Source: JBCCMB01 sp039026555 (lineage in GTDB: Bacteria > Pseudomonadota > Alphaproteobacteria > Caulobacterales > Hyphomonadaceae). Taken from it: a stretch of DNA of 64,000 bases. A program made the position numbers and the translations under genes. Under the pieces are notes generated by a model. That model saw only the letters and a program-made list of their open reading frames with translations. It made no database searches and was not told the origin of the DNA. The stretch is from contig JBCCMB010000001.1 of NCBI GenBank assembly GCA_039026555.1, forward strand, positions 1 through 64,000, given 5' to 3'. Of this stretch, positions 35,852 to 44,504 are shown piece by piece. The stretch's first letter is position 1. Each line of letters opens with the position of its first letter.

Positions 35852-36181
35852 TCAGGAGATTTCCATCACATCGCCGTCGCCAGATAGTAAGGCTCTTATC
35901 GCATCGGCGTGCAGCCGGAGCGACAGAGCGATCTGTTGCGTGGCTGCGTTTCCGAGCTTTACCCAGACCAGCCTGGGCGGCGCGCCGCGGGTCTCTACCA
36001 GCGCTCGCATGTGGTCGTCTTTCGACAAGAGGGACAGACCGTTAGCACGGGCGTAGCTCCAGACTACGACGTCGTCCGCGCGCTCCAATCCGCACGCCGT
36101 GACATGACGACAGTCCGGAAACTCCACCTCAAGTATCCCTCCAAGGCGCCAGGAGAGATTTTCGTCGATCAAGAAGGTCAA
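35852..36181 (-). CDS. DUF5615 PIN-like toxin
   Basis: 109 residues. Predicted RNase toxin of the Mut7-C/PIN-like DUF5615 family: MTFLIDENLSWRL with the first acidic residue, VVWSYARANGLSLLSKDDH with the second set. It overlaps the stop of the upstream DUF433 gene by 4 bases, the usual antitoxin-toxin order. It sits between two DGR targets and could stabilise the island. Confidence 0.85.
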   Translation of the reverse strand: MTFLIDENLSWRLGGILEVEFPDCRHVTACGLERADDVVVWSYARANGLSLLSKDDHMRALVETRGAPPRLVWVKLGNAATQQIALSLRLHADAIRALLSGDGDVMEIS

Positions 36182-36402
36182 GCAGCGCTGTCCGCCAGTC
36201 GCCGCTCCCTGTCGGCCGCATAGGCGAGCGCCGCGCGAATATCCGCTATTTCGATTTCAGGAAAATCTCCGACGATTTCTTCCGGCGTCATTCCGGCCGA
36301 AAGATATTCAAGGATATCGTAGACCGTAATCCGCAAATTCCGGATGCAGGGCTTGCCTGAGCGTTTGTCCGCTTCGAAGGTAATAACGTCTCGCCAAGAC
36401 AT
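36178..36402 (-). CDS. DUF433 antitoxin
   Basis: 74 residues; a winged-helix-like DUF433 protein (SGKPCIRNLRITVYDILEYL and TPEEIVGDFPEIEIADIRAAL are the family core). Expected to neutralise the DUF5615 toxin encoded next, with which it overlaps by 4 bases, and to repress the pair. Confidence 0.87.
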   Translation of the reverse strand: MSWRDVITFEADKRSGKPCIRNLRITVYDILEYLSAGMTPEEIVGDFPEIEIADIRAALAYAADRERRLADSAA

Positions 36403-36482
36403 GGTTGATTATCGCCAGACCCTTGCGCCAGGTCAATGTCGGCGCGATCTAACCTGCTGAATCGATCGGGCCGCCCTTTTTC

Positions 36483-36531
36483 AAAAAAATCGAACCGGCT
36501 TCGCCGGTACAAGGCGCGGGCTTGCGCCCGC
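36483..36531 (-). terminator. tandem hairpins and U-run after target 2 (VR2)
   Basis: Minus strand: GCGGGC-GCAA-GCCCGC (36531-36516), ACCGGC-GAA-GCCGGT (36508-36494), then seven T (36489-36483). Almost a copy of the block after target 1, with a different GNRA tetraloop. Confidence 0.75.
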
Positions 36532-36548
36532 TATTAAGGAAAAAGGGC

Positions 36549-39488
36549 TTAAAGCGTCCTGGCCACACGGAAACCGACAAGGTTGAACCGGTCGCCTGTG
36601 TCGTTCCTGTCGCGGAACGCCGAGCGGAGGAGCTGCGGATCGTTGAGCCAGGAACCGCCGCGGAGAACACGACGCGAGCAGTCACCGGCCGTGTGCGGAG
36701 CACCGTCGGGAGGCTGAGAAGCAAGCGTGTCACGATAGCAATCCTCCACCCATTCCCAGACATTGCCATGCATGTCGTAAACGCCGAATGCGTTAGGCTT
36801 AAAGCTGCCGATGGGTGCGGTCTCCAAGTAATTGCCTTCGCAATCCACGACATCCCACGACAAATTGTATTTTTGTTGTGTGTCGGGATTTGCGAGGTTG
36901 GCGTAGGTGCATATCTCTGCGGCGTCGTCCCCCCAGGAATACGCCGTTTGCGTCCCCGCCCTAGCGGCATATTCCCATTCGGCTTCCGTTAACAGGCGAT
37001 AGGGGCCGCCGCCCGCGTCCTTCGAAATCATCCAATTAAGCCAGCGCACATACCCCTGCGCGTCGTTCCAGTTCAGATTGATGGCGGGATAGGTTCCCGT
37101 CCCGAAGCCTGCATCGCTGAGCGGCGCGCAGCCGATTATTGCTTCGCCATCCTCGGCCGCTAACAAGGCCGCTTGATCTGTGAAGGCGACGCATCGCGCC
37201 CATTCCTGATGAGTGATCTCGAACTGGCCGACGGCGAAACGTTGGATCTCGATCTCTTTCTGCGGCCCCTCATCGCGAAAGCGGCCGGTTTCGTCGTCAG
37301 GTGATCCCATGACGAAACTGCCTGCGGGAATAACGACCATTTCCGGGCATTGGGCCTCGGCGGCGCACTCTCGGAATGTCGCGCGAGCGTCAAGATCGGC
37401 TAAATCCTGAGATGACAGCGCGTAGCGCGCATAATCGAAACGCTGCACCCATTCTCGCTTCAGTTCGAACTCAAACGCGTATCCCATACTGCCAAGCACG
37501 ACCAAAAGGCCCAACGCGCCGACCGTTGCGCCAAGAAGCCGCCGGCGAGTCTTAGACCGGTTCTCCGACTTCTGCGCAGCAGACAAATAGTTCTGCTCGA
37601 CCTCCCCAAGCTGGGGGCCATAGCGGGGATGGTCCGCCAGCGCCGAGGCCGCCTTCAGCCGTTCGCCGAAATGGGTGAGGTATTCGCCTCTACGCTCCTG
37701 GCGCGCCCAGATCGCGGCGGCCTGTTTCAACCCGCGCAAGGCTTCCAGCCGGGCTTTTTCGGGCTCCAGCCAAGCCTCCAGGCGCGGCCATTTGCGGAAC
37801 AAGGCTTCATGCGCGACTTCGACGGTCCCGCCTTCGTCTCCGCTTTCCTTACGCACCACCAGCCGCCAGCGGTCGAAGCGCTCCAACAACTCCCGCTCTT
37901 CCGGCCCGAACGCGCGCCACGCCGCCACGCGCCGGATCGCTTCGCCGTCGTCATTCACATCCGCCAGCGGCGGCACGAAGACGGCTGCGCCGAGCTTTGT
38001 CTGGTGCGCCTTCGCCCCGCCTGCAGGCAGGGCTGCGTCGCGCTGTTCCGGATCGATCCCGCACAAAGCGCGCTCGGCCGCGTCCTCGATCAGGCCCGAA
38101 AGCCCCCCCATGGAGGCGTAGTCCGCATGGGCGAGCTTGCCCGACACGGCGAACTGGTCCCACAACCTTTGCAGCGCGAAGGCGAGCAGCGGCAGCGCAT
38201 CCTTGCCCGGCGCATCCTCCATCAGCGCGTCGGTGAGCGCGGGATCCACCTCCACGCCATAGCGCGCCGCCGGGTCCTCGGCGACGTCGTCGAAGCGGAA
38301 GACGGGCAGCGTGCGCAAATCATATCCGCGCGCCTCCAACCCCTGAAAACGCGGATGCGCCTGCAGCTCCGGAAAGCTGTCTGTCCGGATGGTGAAGGCG
38401 AGCCGGATTGGCGAGGCCGCCTCCATAGCGGCGCGCAGATAATCAGCGAGCGCCTGGCCGTTCTCCCCGTCGGCCCGGGCGATCTCCTCCGCCTGGTCGA
38501 CGCTGATGAGGAGGGTCGCGCCCGGGCGATTGGCGCGCGTGCGCAGGCGGGCGGCTTGATCCTCCAGTGTTGCAACTAGGGCGGCGCGCCCGTCCTCCGT
38601 CAGCTCGGCCTTGTCGTCGCGCGGGGCCTGGCGCCAAGCCTCCAGCAGCGTTCGCTTCAGCGCGCCATGGGCTTCGCGCGTTCCGAAATCCGCCAGCGTC
38701 CCAGTGATCGCCTCCGCGAAGTTAAGCAGAGGGTCCGCCCCCGGCCGGAAGGCGCGCAAGGGCAGCCAGGCCGGCGCTTCTCGCCGCAAACGCGGAATGA
38801 TCCCAGCCTTCAAGAGCGAGGATTTCCCGGCGCCAGACGCGCCGAGAATCACCAGGGGACGTTTGTCCGCGGCCGCCCGCATGGCGCGTAATTCTTCAAG
38901 CGCTTCGGCGATCTCCCGCGAGCGGCCGAAGAACAGCGCGGCGTCCGCATCGTCATCGCCAAAACTCTGCAGCCCTGGAAAGGGCGAGGGCCGCGCTGCG
39001 CGGTCTATCTCGAACGCCGCTGGATCGAGGCCCACAGCCGACAGCGCCCCCGCCTCGCGTAGGCCCCGTTTCAGCGTCTCAGCGCGGTCTTCGTCGCGAG
39101 CGAGGCTCAAGCCCTCAGGCGTCAGGAAGGGCGTCAGATCCAGCCCCTGGGCCTCGGCGCGCACGCGGCCCAGCTCGGCGCGCTGTTTCTCGTCCAGCGT
39201 CGCCTCTTCGCCCAGCAGGAAAAGCGGAATAATCCGCTTGCCCATATACCAGGCGGCCTTGAACTCGGACGGGCATTCGCCTGAGGCGAGCCAATTGGGC
39301 GTTACCAGGCACAAGACCACGCGGCAGGCGCCCGCGTTCGCTCTCAGCGCATCGGCCCACGCTTCGCCGCCGGAAATGCTCGAATGGTCGATAAAAAGAT
39401 CGGTAAAGCCTTCGGCTCTCAGCCAGGCCTCAAGCCGGCTGGCCAAATCGTCATCCCGACTGGAATGGGAAATGAAAATCGTCGCCAC
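36549..39488 (-). CDS. TIR-STAND NTPase with FGE-like C-terminus (DGR target 2)
   Basis: 979 residues, GTG start. Order: TIR domain 1-~135 (MATIFISHSSRDDDLASRLE), nSTAND1-type NTPase from about 168 (PFPGLQSFGDDDADAALFFG; Walker A GASGAGKSS near 215; Walker B LLISVDQAEEI), a helical winged region to about 640, one membrane segment (LLGATVGALGLLVVLGSMG), and an FGE-like domain from about 713 ending in VR2. This is the plan of an NLR-like sensor: the variable C-terminus detects, STAND oligomerises, TIR executes. The roles are inferred from related systems. Confidence 0.92.
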   Translation of the reverse strand: MATIFISHSSRDDDLASRLEAWLRAEGFTDLFIDHSSISGGEAWADALRANAGACRVVLCLVTPNWLASGECPSEFKAAWYMGKRIIPLFLLGEEATLDEKQRAELGRVRAEAQGLDLTPFLTPEGLSLARDEDRAETLKRGLREAGALSAVGLDPAAFEIDRAARPSPFPGLQSFGDDDADAALFFGRSREIAEALEELRAMRAAADKRPLVILGASGAGKSSLLKAGIIPRLRREAPAWLPLRAFRPGADPLLNFAEAITGTLADFGTREAHGALKRTLLEAWRQAPRDDKAELTEDGRAALVATLEDQAARLRTRANRPGATLLISVDQAEEIARADGENGQALADYLRAAMEAASPIRLAFTIRTDSFPELQAHPRFQGLEARGYDLRTLPVFRFDDVAEDPAARYGVEVDPALTDALMEDAPGKDALPLLAFALQRLWDQFAVSGKLAHADYASMGGLSGLIEDAAERALCGIDPEQRDAALPAGGAKAHQTKLGAAVFVPPLADVNDDGEAIRRVAAWRAFGPEERELLERFDRWRLVVRKESGDEGGTVEVAHEALFRKWPRLEAWLEPEKARLEALRGLKQAAAIWARQERRGEYLTHFGERLKAASALADHPRYGPQLGEVEQNYLSAAQKSENRSKTRRRLLGATVGALGLLVVLGSMGYAFEFELKREWVQRFDYARYALSSQDLADLDARATFRECAAEAQCPEMVVIPAGSFVMGSPDDETGRFRDEGPQKEIEIQRFAVGQFEITHQEWARCVAFTDQAALLAAEDGEAIIGCAPLSDAGFGTGTYPAINLNWNDAQGYVRWLNWMISKDAGGGPYRLLTEAEWEYAARAGTQTAYSWGDDAAEICTYANLANPDTQQKYNLSWDVVDCEGNYLETAPIGSFKPNAFGVYDMHGNVWEWVEDCYRDTLASQPPDGAPHTAGDCSRRVLRGGSWLNDPQLLRSAFRDRNDTGDRFNLVGFRVARTL
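36559..36677 (-). repeat. DGR variable repeat VR2 (diverged)
   Basis: 119 nt, gap-free against the template. In the core 16 differences are at template adenines and 5 are not (in codons 7, 16, 17 and 18 of the core). It is probably an older copy or was written from another template. Confidence 0.85.
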
Positions 39489-39707
39489 TGGATCGTGTCC
39501 CCGCCTTACAATGTCGACATTTTAAGCGGGCGGTCGAGGCAATGTCCAATCTCGAGAGTTGCTAGCCGACGACTGCTCAAACACATCGCATGATCACTCA
39601 ATTCGATGCATTAACAGTCATGTCGTCGTCTCCGCGCTGTTCGCCAGCGCGGAAGAAATGATACGCTGCCGGGGGCAGACGGACCAACAACGCCAAGAAG
39701 GACGCCA

Positions 39708-40091
39708 ATGGTTGGGGGAAAGCGCAGCGCTGCGGAGATCGAAGAGGCCATTGGGCGGCAGATCAGACACGCCCGCCGAAAGCGCAAATTATCGCAAGAG
39801 GACTTGGCGGAAGCTCTGGAGCTGATCCATCAACAGATCCAGAAATATGAGAAAGGGGTCAACCGGATTGCTTCAGGAACGTTGTTCGATATCGCGCGAA
39901 TCCTGGACAAACCGATCAGCTATTTCTACGGCGAATACATCATGGACCCGGTGCTCGAAGACCGAGAGCGAAAAACGCCGGGCTGCCAGGCGTGCTTGAC
40001 CTTGTTGCAGCAGTTTGAGCGGCCCGCGTCTTACGCCTTCATCGAAGAATTCCTACACGCTGCTCTGCTGCGCGAGGGCGGCAAGCGTTAA
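39708..40091 (+). CDS. XRE-family HTH transcriptional regulator
   Basis: 127 residues. HTH_3 domain at about 14-68: IGRQIRHARRKRKLSQEDLA, then HQQIQKYEKGVNRIASGTLF, typical of Cro/CI-like repressors, and KPISYFYGEY. The C-terminus is short without a sensor domain. Upstream 39489-39707 is free of genes and would hold its promoter. It diverges from target 2, so it may regulate it; this is inference. Confidence 0.88.
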   Translation: MVGGKRSAAEIEEAIGRQIRHARRKRKLSQEDLAEALELIHQQIQKYEKGVNRIASGTLFDIARILDKPISYFYGEYIMDPVLEDRERKTPGCQACLTLLQQFERPASYAFIEEFLHAALLREGGKR

Positions 40092-40312
40092 CCCTTTTTG
40101 TCTTCGTTCAGGATCAGCGCACCGGCGTTCAACCCCTGCGCCACACGCCACCGCAAGAGTTCGCTTTCTCCAATCGCTAGCGCGCGTTCAACCGCTTCGC
40201 GGGTTTCTTCCTCATAGATCTCCGCCGCATCCAATATCCAGCGAACGCCCTCAAGATATCTGGCGGCCTCAGCCGCCAGAAGGAGTTTATCGGCGGTGGA
40301 ATAGGCCATCAT
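40088..40312 (-). CDS. small helical protein of unknown function
   Basis: 74 residues, no match I recognise: predicted helices (ADKLLLAAEAARYLEGVRWI, EEETREAVERALAIGES). Its start overlaps the stop of the dioxygenase gene by 4 bases, so it belongs to the luxI-dioxygenase operon. Confidence 0.6.
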   Translation of the reverse strand: MMAYSTADKLLLAAEAARYLEGVRWILDAAEIYEEETREAVERALAIGESELLRWRVAQGLNAGALILNEDKKG

Positions 40313-41325
40313 GCGGCCCGTTTTGCTGGCGGCGCGTTCTGCAGGTCATAGAGGTCCGCGATGGACGCATCAGGCCATGGGCGCGGCCAGACCACTGGGT
40401 GATCGGGCGAGAGCAACCGATCACCGGGTTTGAGGAGATTTTGCCCATAGGTCCGCGGCGAAGCGCCCGGACGGTCGACATAACGAACGTCGTCGCCGCA
40501 GTAATGGATGGAAAGCGCGCGGCGCATCTGGTCGGTTGGGTTACCGCCAGCGCCGTGCACGGTGAGGACATGGTGCGCGATTACATCCCCCGGATAAACA
40601 TCGAAGCTCACAATGTCATAATCGTCTTCATTGGCTTCGATATCGGGGCAACGCGGCGCTTGCGCGCCGGGCATGGGGGTCTGCGATACGAACATGTTGG
40701 GTGCGTATTCCTTCCCCCATTTGTGCGAGCCGCGGACATAACGCGTAACGCCGTTCGCAAGCGTGGCGGGATCAAGCGGCACCCAGAAAATAACGCTCTG
40801 ATCGCCCTCAAACTGGTTATAGCCAAGGTCCTGATGGAAGGCGGTTTTCTGGCGTGTGTGCGGCGCTTTAACGAAGCTGCCGTCCTCCCAGAAATTGACA
40901 ACGGATGCGTCCATCAACTGAGCGGCGATACGTGGCAGATGCGAGTCGAAGGCGACCTCGCGGATCTCCCGGTGGCGTCGCCAACCTGACGTTTCATAGA
41001 CAAACGCCCCATTTTGGTCGGCGTCCTGCCGGGTGTCTAACAAAGGCCGCGCCTCCGGATCGCTCTTGATGACGGCGGCGAAATGATCGATGGCGAAACG
41101 TGCCGCATCGCCGATATCGACATTGTTTTTGCGGGTTTCCCAGACCTGTTCGGCGATGCTTTCCAGATCATAGGCGGTCGGCGATTGACCGACGGAGGCG
41201 ATTTGTTGATCGACCGCGTTTTGCAAGCCGACAAGTTCGGTCATGCCGAGCACATCGCGCAGGCAGACGACGCCGTCGCGGTCGAAAATGGCTTTGTCTT
41301 CAGCAGAGAGCTTGAAATTGGTCAT
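40309..41325 (-). CDS. phytanoyl-CoA dioxygenase (PhyH) family protein
   Basis: 338 residues; Fe(II)/2-oxoglutarate oxygenase. Iron-binding HxD in TAFHQDLGYN, the distal His in HHVLTVHGAGGN and the 2-oxoglutarate Arg in RRALSIHYCGDD. Two bases after the luxI-like gene, in the same direction. A hydroxylation of the acyl signal or a related lipid is possible but only from context. Confidence 0.88.
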   Translation of the reverse strand: MTNFKLSAEDKAIFDRDGVVCLRDVLGMTELVGLQNAVDQQIASVGQSPTAYDLESIAEQVWETRKNNVDIGDAARFAIDHFAAVIKSDPEARPLLDTRQDADQNGAFVYETSGWRRHREIREVAFDSHLPRIAAQLMDASVVNFWEDGSFVKAPHTRQKTAFHQDLGYNQFEGDQSVIFWVPLDPATLANGVTRYVRGSHKWGKEYAPNMFVSQTPMPGAQAPRCPDIEANEDDYDIVSFDVYPGDVIAHHVLTVHGAGGNPTDQMRRALSIHYCGDDVRYVDRPGASPRTYGQNLLKPGDRLLSPDHPVVWPRPWPDASIADLYDLQNAPPAKRAA

Positions 41326-41327
41326 GA

Positions 41328-41998
41328 TTAGGCGGCCTCCTGATTGGAACGCAGGGATTCAGGGATGAAGTTGAAGATTGGGGCGAGCGCGAAGGTTATG
41401 TGCTCTTGCGGGTCGTTGAGCCGCGCCCGCATGGCCGCGAGCGAGGCTTCATCAACTCGTGATAAGGCGGCGATGTAGGTTTCATCATCGTTCTCGTCGT
41501 GGCGCGGCAGCCCAAGCGGTTCGATTTGCATCACCCGCTTGATGGTCGCGTAAAAGCTGGGGCCGGTGTACCAGGCGATATGGTTGACGCCCGCGGCCAA
41601 GCCGTACTCGTTCACGCCGATGCCGATGCGCCACATCACATCATAGTGCTGCTGGCGCGAGGCCAATCCCGCGACACGACGAACCGCGAGGCTTCCCAAA
41701 TCGTTCGATCGCGAGGGACCGCCTGAAGGTCGCATGCGTCTTCAAACAAGTCCGACAACATGGTCGGGCCGGTCGTGGGGTTGAGTCGGCAGCAGCCCAA
41801 CACTTTCCGCCGGCCTTCATCAAGGTGCAGGATGTAAACGGTTTCGTCGGTGTCGAACTGGTCTTTGTCGCGACCAGGCGTTGCACCGGGCACCCGCCAT
41901 CCCCATTTTTTGACGACGACGTCGTACCGCATGCGGTACATGTCCTCGATCAGGGGCGCATAACAGCGCCGGTTTCCCGGGGTTACGATTTCGATCAT
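41328..41998 (-). pseudogene. acyl-homoserine-lactone synthase (LuxI family), frameshifted
   Basis: Two overlapping frames give one LuxI-like protein. The first (from ATG 41998) has the conserved Arg/Trp of MYRMRYDVVVKKWGW, the acidic FDTDETVYIL and the Glu/Arg of WEASRFVVSR. The second resumes at LASRQQHYDVMWRIGIG and ends at 41328. The join needs one extra base near 41660-41675 (codons CGG GAT TGG should be CGG GAn TTG). A base-call error or recent mutation; otherwise all signature residues are intact. Confidence 0.78.
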
Positions 41999-42079
41999 GT
42001 GCTCCCTCCAAATCGCGAGAGCTGCACAATGGTTAATGATCTGAAAATTGGGTATCTAGCCGATCGATGGCTTGACCCG

Positions 42080-42808
42080 TCAGGGTACGATTAAATCTCG
42101 CGCAATCGCCCGGGAGACGGCTTGGGTAGTGTTGACGCAATTCAGTTTACGTCGTGCGCGCACCAGCGCGTCTTTCACCGCCGCCTCGCTGATCGACATA
42201 ATCACGCTCATCTCCCAGACGGTTTTGCCGACTGCGGCGTATTGGAGAACGTCGCGTTCACGAGGCGCGAGCTTTACATCCGGGACGACCGGTACCGGCG
42301 GCTGCATATCCTCGAGCCGATAGTAGAAATGCATGCTCACCAGCTGCAGCGCCGCAAAATCATCTTTCGAGATATCCACTTTGTTGGTGGCTAAGGAGAC
42401 CCCGCCATCAACGCTGCCAGGCCTGCGCATGGGTAGCATGATCCCGTCATTCAGGTCAAAGTCGCGCGCAATCTGCTGCACCGGACCATTGCCGTATCTT
42501 CGCTCGAACTTAAAGGCCTCCGCCCAACTAAACGGCCGCCGCGAGCGCATGGCGTAGATAATGACGGGGTCGCGGAGCAGATGCCCCTTTTCGAGCTGAT
42601 ACTCGACGATCTGACCTGGAAAATTGGAATAGCTCATCGCCTTGTGCAGCTTCGGATTAAGCGGATTGACGAGTTGGCTGACGAAGAAGCGCTCGAACCC
42701 AAGCTTTCGGATAAAGCTGGAAAACACCCCGAGCACGCCATCGGTGGTCCGCGCGTCGTCAATCTCAGCTAAGGTGTCGAGCACCTCAATGCGTTGGCGT
42801 ACATCCAT
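42080..42808 (-). CDS. LuxR-family quorum-sensing regulator
   Basis: 242 residues. N-terminal autoinducer-binding domain (SYSNFPGQIVEYQLEKGHLL, RRPFSWAEAF with the conserved Trp) and C-terminal HTH (LAPRERDVLQYAAVGKTVWE, AVKDALVRARRKLNCVNTTQ). It lies 81 bases upstream of the luxI-like gene on the same strand. No clear lux box was found in the gap, so its target site is not seen. Confidence 0.9.
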   Translation of the reverse strand: MDVRQRIEVLDTLAEIDDARTTDGVLGVFSSFIRKLGFERFFVSQLVNPLNPKLHKAMSYSNFPGQIVEYQLEKGHLLRDPVIIYAMRSRRPFSWAEAFKFERRYGNGPVQQIARDFDLNDGIMLPMRRPGSVDGGVSLATNKVDISKDDFAALQLVSMHFYYRLEDMQPPVPVVPDVKLAPRERDVLQYAAVGKTVWEMSVIMSISEAAVKDALVRARRKLNCVNTTQAVSRAIARDLIVP

Positions 42809-42863
42809 CCGTCATCATAGGCGGCCAAGAACGGACGCCGTTCTCCTTAAACATCAGCGCTAA

Positions 42864-42895
42864 CTCACGCCGCCCAGCGAACCGGACGGCGTGAG
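42864..42895. repeat. 9-bp inverted repeat in the gap upstream of luxR
   Basis: CTCACGCCG (42864-42872) and CGGCGTGAG (42887-42895), perfect, with a 14-base loop. No T-run. It lies 56-87 bases before the luxR start, so an operator is possible. The rest of 42809-43183 shows no gene. Confidence 0.35.
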
Positions 42896-43183
42896 GCCGC
42901 CCCAGCTCCTGGGTTGGGGGATGGAGCCGAGACGACGCTAAATCTTAACAAAGGCGTCCGATCGCCGGGATTAACCACTGGTTGCAAATTGCCCAATCAC
43001 TCGCCATGAGAGAATAGCCGAACCGCAGAGAGTATCCTCCCGGTCGTCGGCAGGCCGGCGTCCAATCATGTCTCAAACTAATTACAGCACGTCCGAAAGC
43101 GTCGCTGCGAACGAGACAAATCCTAACATCAACTGGACTTGCCTCACTTTGATGAAGAGCCTCTGATCAGATGAACGGAGTCA

Positions 43184-44361
43184 ATGATGACAGGACGGAA
43201 CCGACATTTCATGGATGCGTTCAAGGCTGAGGCGATGCGGTTTAGCCACGAGAGCGGGCGAACGGTCTACCAGGTGGCGCAGGATTTGGGGGGGGGAATC
43301 GACGCTGACGGCTTAGCGGCGACAATTGCGGGATAAGGTGCAGGCCGGACCTTTTAACAATCCAAAGAAGGAATTTGCTCGGCGCCACCGTGAGCTTGAG
43401 ACGGTTCGTTAAAAGCGTGACTTATTAAAGTGAGGCGGACCGTTTGCGGAGCAAACGCAGCCGACGAACGCAACGGCCTTCTTCGCAACTGAGACAAAGA
43501 GATGACGTTTCGGTTCATCGCCGAGTCGAAGACCAGTGCAACGGTTTCCAGAGCCTGCCGGCTGTTCGGCCTCTCGCAGAGCGGATTCTACGCGCGGAAG
43601 CATCGTCCCGCCACTGCGCGTCGGCGACAAGATATGATCCTGCTGGTGCATATCCGAAACGCCTTTTCGCTCTCGAACGAGACTTGTGGCAGTCCACGGA
43701 TGGCTGCTAACTTGAAAGAGGAAGGGTCTGCCGTCGGCCGCCGGTGAGCGGCGCGTCTCATGCGTCTCAATTGCCTGCAAGCGCATCGAAAGCCGCGCGT
43801 GAAACGCACGACTGACAGTCATTATGCATGGCCGGTCGCCAGGAAAGTTATTGACCTGGACTTCGCCGCAAGTGCTCCAGATTATAAAAAGGCCGTCGAT
43901 ATCAGCTATGTCTGGACGGCAGAAGTGGGGCTCTACCTCGCAATCGTAATAGACCCCTTCTCCCTGCGCATAGCCGGCTGGTAGACGTTGGATCGATTGA
44001 AACGCGACCTGGCTATCGAAGCCCTGCGCCGGGCAGTCGCGCTGCGGCGGCCGCCCCCGGGGGCTTATTCACCATTCGGATCGCGGATCGCAGTATTGCT
44101 CCGTCGATTACCGAACCGAGCTCGGGCGTATGGGGACGACCGCCTCCTTGTCTGTCAAAGGAAGCTGCTACGACAACGCGGTCTTCGAAACATTCTTCAA
44201 GACCATCAAGTCGGAACTCGTCTAGCCAACGAGCTTTGCAACACACGTCGAAGCAACGAAGTAAATCGCTCAATACATCTACGGCTATTTATAATCCCGT
44301 CAGACGACATACAGCGTTCGGCTATCAATCGACGATCGCTTATGAAAAAATAGCTGCGTAG
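43184..44361 (+). mobile_element. decayed IS3-family insertion sequence
   Basis: Reading across frames restores both transposase parts. orfA: RNRHFMDAFKAEAMRFSHES, a break at the run of nine G near 43290, then QLRDKVQAGPFNNPKKEFA and ELETVR in another frame. orfB: FRFIAESKTSATVSRACRLF, later YVWTAEVGLYLAIVIDPFS (DDE region), RPPPG, the SDR-SQY box as DRSIAPS-like debris, CYDNAVFETFFKTIKSELV, and a final GYQSTIAYEKIAA with stop at 44359. Several stops and at least three frameshifts make it dead. Terminal repeats were not located. Confidence 0.85.
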
Positions 44362-44504
44362 TAAAAAAAGGCTCTCCACTAAACCGTAGCAATTCCACTC
44401 AGGCGAGGTCTTAAAATAGCGGAAAGGAGAGGCGGTCACGTCCCGAGGCTAGAGGAAGTCGTAAAATCGGTCAGTTCCGCTGACATTGCCCTTCTCCCTT
44501 TTTC

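Noticed and set aside
37629..38579. 316-residue plus-strand ORF opposite the TIR-STAND gene
   Set aside because: Antisense to conserved Walker motifs and Arg-rich without family features; a GC-rich shadow.
42009..42079. Search for a lux box between luxR and luxI
   Set aside because: No convincing 18-20 base palindrome could be seen.
43184..44361. Short separate ORFs as independent small genes
   Set aside because: They are pieces of a single decayed IS3 transposase pair when read across frames.
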